DNA of 64,000 bases from an uncultured Porphyromonadaceae bacterium (lineage in GTDB: Bacteria > Bacteroidota > Bacteroidia > Bacteroidales > Muribaculaceae), in the NCBI GenBank assembly GCA_947177035.1, contig CAMWSS010000010.1, forward strand, positions 1 to 64,000. The letters are read 5' to 3'. How positions within the stretch are numbered: position 1 is the first letter of the stretch; every line of letters starts with the position of its first letter. Below, one piece after another: positions 62,179-64,000 of this stretch. The translations under genes were made by a program, and so were the position numbers. The notes beneath the pieces were generated by a model. That model saw only the letters and a list, made by a program, of their open reading frames with translations, was not told the DNA's origin and ran no database searches.

Positions 62179-63036
62179 ATGAACGTTAAAGGAGTTAACA
62201 AATTTAGGATTGCGCTGATTGGCGTTTTGGCCGCGTTAGCAGTCAGTTCGTGCCGTTCGGCCCGTGAGGTAGTGTATATTCAGGACGCTTCTCCGGCTCT
62301 GGTCCAGGAGGTTATGGACAAGGAAGCGGGAGAGGTGAAGGTGCGTCCCGGAGATGATATAAAAATCTTTATTACGTGTGATGATCCTCATGCCACGTCG
62401 CTGTTGAATCTGATATCCGAGACGTCGCGTCTGAGCCCCAGGAACGTTGCGCATGACGCCGTGACCAATTCGGCCGGCGGTCAGGATTATTTTCTGTCGT
62501 ATACAGTGTCGCCGGATGGGACTATCGACTTTCCGATAATCGGCAAGATAACAGTCGGCGGTCTCACCCGCCAGGAGATCGCCGAGGCGGTCAAAAGCAG
62601 CATAATCCGTGAAGGAGTGATGAAGAAAGGCTCGAGCATCGTGGTGACGGTGCAGTTCGCCAATCTGATGTATACCGCGGTCGGCGAGGTTGTGCGTCCC
62701 GGCGCCTATGCCATTGACCGCGACCGTATCAACCTGTTTGAAGCCCTCGGCATGGCCGGCGATCTGACCGTCTATGGCAAGCGCGACAGGGTCTGGGTGA
62801 TCAGGGAAGAGGATGGCCGCCGCACGCTCTATCAGGTTGATCTGCGTTCCACTGATTTCATGAATTCTCCGGCCTACTATGTGCAGCAGGGCGACGTGAT
62901 ATACGTCGAACCCAACCACACCCGCACCGGTCAGAGCAGCGTAAATGAAAACACGTTTAAATCAGTCGGATTCTGGACATCGCTTGTTTCGATCGCGGTG
63001 TCGGTCGCCACTCTGATCGTCACACTGACCCGTTAA
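62179..63036 (+). CDS. Wza-like polysaccharide export outer-membrane lipoprotein
   Basis: A 285-residue protein starting MNVKGVNKF. The promoter overlaps an earlier ATG (62134), so that start is rejected. Lipobox VSSC (lipid Cys22), then the Poly_export domain RPGDDIKIFITCDDP (about 53-67) with YTVSPDGTIDFPIIGKITV, and SLBB-like repeats with VGEVVRPGAYAIDRDRINLFEAL. A C-terminal membrane helix (about 262-282) is typical of Bacteroidetes members. It forms the outer-membrane pore for capsule or exopolysaccharide export. A Wzz-type gene follows at once. Confidence 0.92.
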   Translation: MNVKGVNKFRIALIGVLAALAVSSCRSAREVVYIQDASPALVQEVMDKEAGEVKVRPGDDIKIFITCDDPHATSLLNLISETSRLSPRNVAHDAVTNSAGGQDYFLSYTVSPDGTIDFPIIGKITVGGLTRQEIAEAVKSSIIREGVMKKGSSIVVTVQFANLMYTAVGEVVRPGAYAIDRDRINLFEALGMAGDLTVYGKRDRVWVIREEDGRRTLYQVDLRSTDFMNSPAYYVQQGDVIYVEPNHTRTGQSSVNENTFKSVGFWTSLVSIAVSVATLIVTLTR

Positions 63037-63051
63037 TAGTTTAGAAAAAAC

Positions 63052-64000
63052 ATGGAAGCATTTCGCAGCGATTCGCAATTCAATAATAATGATGATGAGT
63101 CGGCATTGTCGATGTCGGATCTTTTCAAACACATCCGCTCGAAGTGGCGCTGGTATGTGATTTCGTTTGTGGCGGTGTTCGCTCTGGCCGCACTGTATCT
63201 GCTGTCGGCTCCTTATGCCTATAAGCGCACCGTTCAGGTGTTGCTCAAGTCCGATTCCTCGCAGTTCATGACCACCGACCTGGAGTCGCTTGGTGTCCGT
63301 CCGGTCAATTCGGCCATCATAGACGAAATGTTTATTCTCAGTTCGCCTGCCGTGATGCAGACCGTGGTCGAGCGTCTGGGAATCAACAATGTATATTCCA
63401 GCCGCAAGGGCCTGCGCCGGGTCGATCTCTACAAGAAGTCGCCTGTTGAAGTGGAGCTGCTCGACAGCGTTGCGCGCGGTCCGAAGTTCGGCCTGTCGAT
63501 GAGTATATCCATCGGTCCGGACTCGGCGTTTACCATCGGATCGCTGCGTCTGCCCAAGCAGATGGGCGGCCGGGTCTCAGGCGAATTTTCGGGCACTTTC
63601 GGCGACACCGTGTCGACACCGGTGGGCCGTATCGCCGTCTATGCCACCCGCAATTTCGATCCGGAATGGCAGGGCCGCAGCGTGAAATACTCCTTCAGCT
63701 CGGTGGCGGTGTGTGCGCGCACCTATTGCGAGAGTCTCAATGCCGAGTATGATGAAGAGGCCGGTTCGGTCATCACGCTCAGCATTGTCAGCAATTCGGA
63801 GCAGAAGGCCGACGACGTGCTTCGTGGTATTGTCGAGGCCTATAATGAGCGCTGGATAAACGACCGCAACAAGATCGCGATGTCGACATCGCAGTTTATC
63901 GAGGAGCGCCTCGGCAGCATTGAGAACGAACTGACGGCTGTTGAGGGCAATATCACCGAATATCAGAGCCGCCATGCCATAGTGGACATGGAGGCTGTTT
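63052..64000 (+). CDS. Wzz-type chain-length determinant protein (3' partial)
   Basis: Starts MEAFRSDSQF 15 bases after the Wza-like gene; 316 residues are visible and the frame is still open at the window end. One membrane helix (about 33-53) follows an N-terminal cytosolic stretch, and a long periplasmic part with IDEMFILSSPAVMQTVVERL and a coiled coil (about 285-316) follows. This is the Wzz/GNVR form, which often ends in a BY-kinase domain; that part would lie beyond the window. It sets polysaccharide chain length with the Wza-like pore. Confidence 0.88.
   Translation, partial: MEAFRSDSQFNNNDDESALSMSDLFKHIRSKWRWYVISFVAVFALAALYLLSAPYAYKRTVQVLLKSDSSQFMTTDLESLGVRPVNSAIIDEMFILSSPAVMQTVVERLGINNVYSSRKGLRRVDLYKKSPVEVELLDSVARGPKFGLSMSISIGPDSAFTIGSLRLPKQMGGRVSGEFSGTFGDTVSTPVGRIAVYATRNFDPEWQGRSVKYSFSSVAVCARTYCESLNAEYDEEAGSVITLSIVSNSEQKADDVLRGIVEAYNERWINDRNKIAMSTSQFIEERLGSIENELTAVEGNITEYQSRHAIVDMEAV

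Overview
The window looks like chromosomal DNA of a gut-type Bacteroidales. Four things support this: SusC/SusD proteins, many proteins with Por-type (T9SS) C-terminal tails, lipoproteins with acidic residues after the lipid cysteine, and promoters of the Bacteroidetes form TTTG-N19/20-TAnnTTTG ahead of many genes. The fairly high G+C content and the many host-glycan enzymes would fit Muribaculaceae or a relative. That family placement is inference.

Layout. 1-3 kb: end of a large secreted protein with two discoidin-like domains. 3.1-8.9 kb: a SpmA/SpmB fusion protein, a coaX/outer-membrane barrel/lptC operon, and ftsB with a small membrane protein. 7.8-16.4 kb: a seven-gene minus-strand operon (miaB, a steroid-reductase-like enzyme, a cytidylate-kinase-like protein, mutL, a lipid kinase, a BtuB-like TonB receptor and a BtuG-like beta-propeller lipoprotein). 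16.5-21.3 kb: a B3/4-domain protein, a NigD-like lipoprotein, DUF3467, cysS and a RecD-like helicase. 21.3-24.2 kb: a Septu-type anti-phage pair (ptuA ATPase, ptuB HNH nuclease) on A+T-richer DNA, next to a DUF4373 replication-type protein. 24.4-28.4 kb: a BspA-type leucine-rich-repeat protein and a GH84 hexosaminidase. 28.4-35.4 kb: a DUF2723 membrane protein, a polysaccharide deacetylase, queG, a pyrE operon, tRNA-Leu(UAA) and a small membrane protein.

The most distinctive region is 35.6-50.8 kb. It is a polysaccharide-utilisation locus built around two paralogous GH85 endo-beta-N-acetylglucosaminidases. One is transcribed leftward. The other is the last gene of a susC-susD-Ig-like lipoprotein operon transcribed rightward. 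The 393-bp divergent control region holds two well-formed promoters, a dyad, a 14-bp direct repeat with a 30-bp period, and a strong hairpin in the susC leader. With the separate GH84 enzyme, this suggests foraging on host N-glycans or chitobiose-containing glycans.

51.0-56.2 kb is a two-gene operon of secreted proteins (an Omp28/thioredoxin-fold protein and a multi-domain choice-of-anchor-J protein). A GH13 amylase-family enzyme follows. 58.1-61.9 kb is a minus-strand operon of TlpA thioredoxin, a DUF6029-like barrel, an Omp28 lipoprotein and a small tail-bearing protein, which looks like an envelope redox and secretion module. The window ends in the start of an exopolysaccharide or capsule locus (Wza-like export lipoprotein, then a Wzz-type chain-length protein cut by the window edge).

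No CRISPR array, insertion sequence, integrase or rRNA was seen. Only one tRNA was found. The clearest accessory system is the Septu pair, a known class. The GH85 locus and its control region are the best candidates for something not well described.
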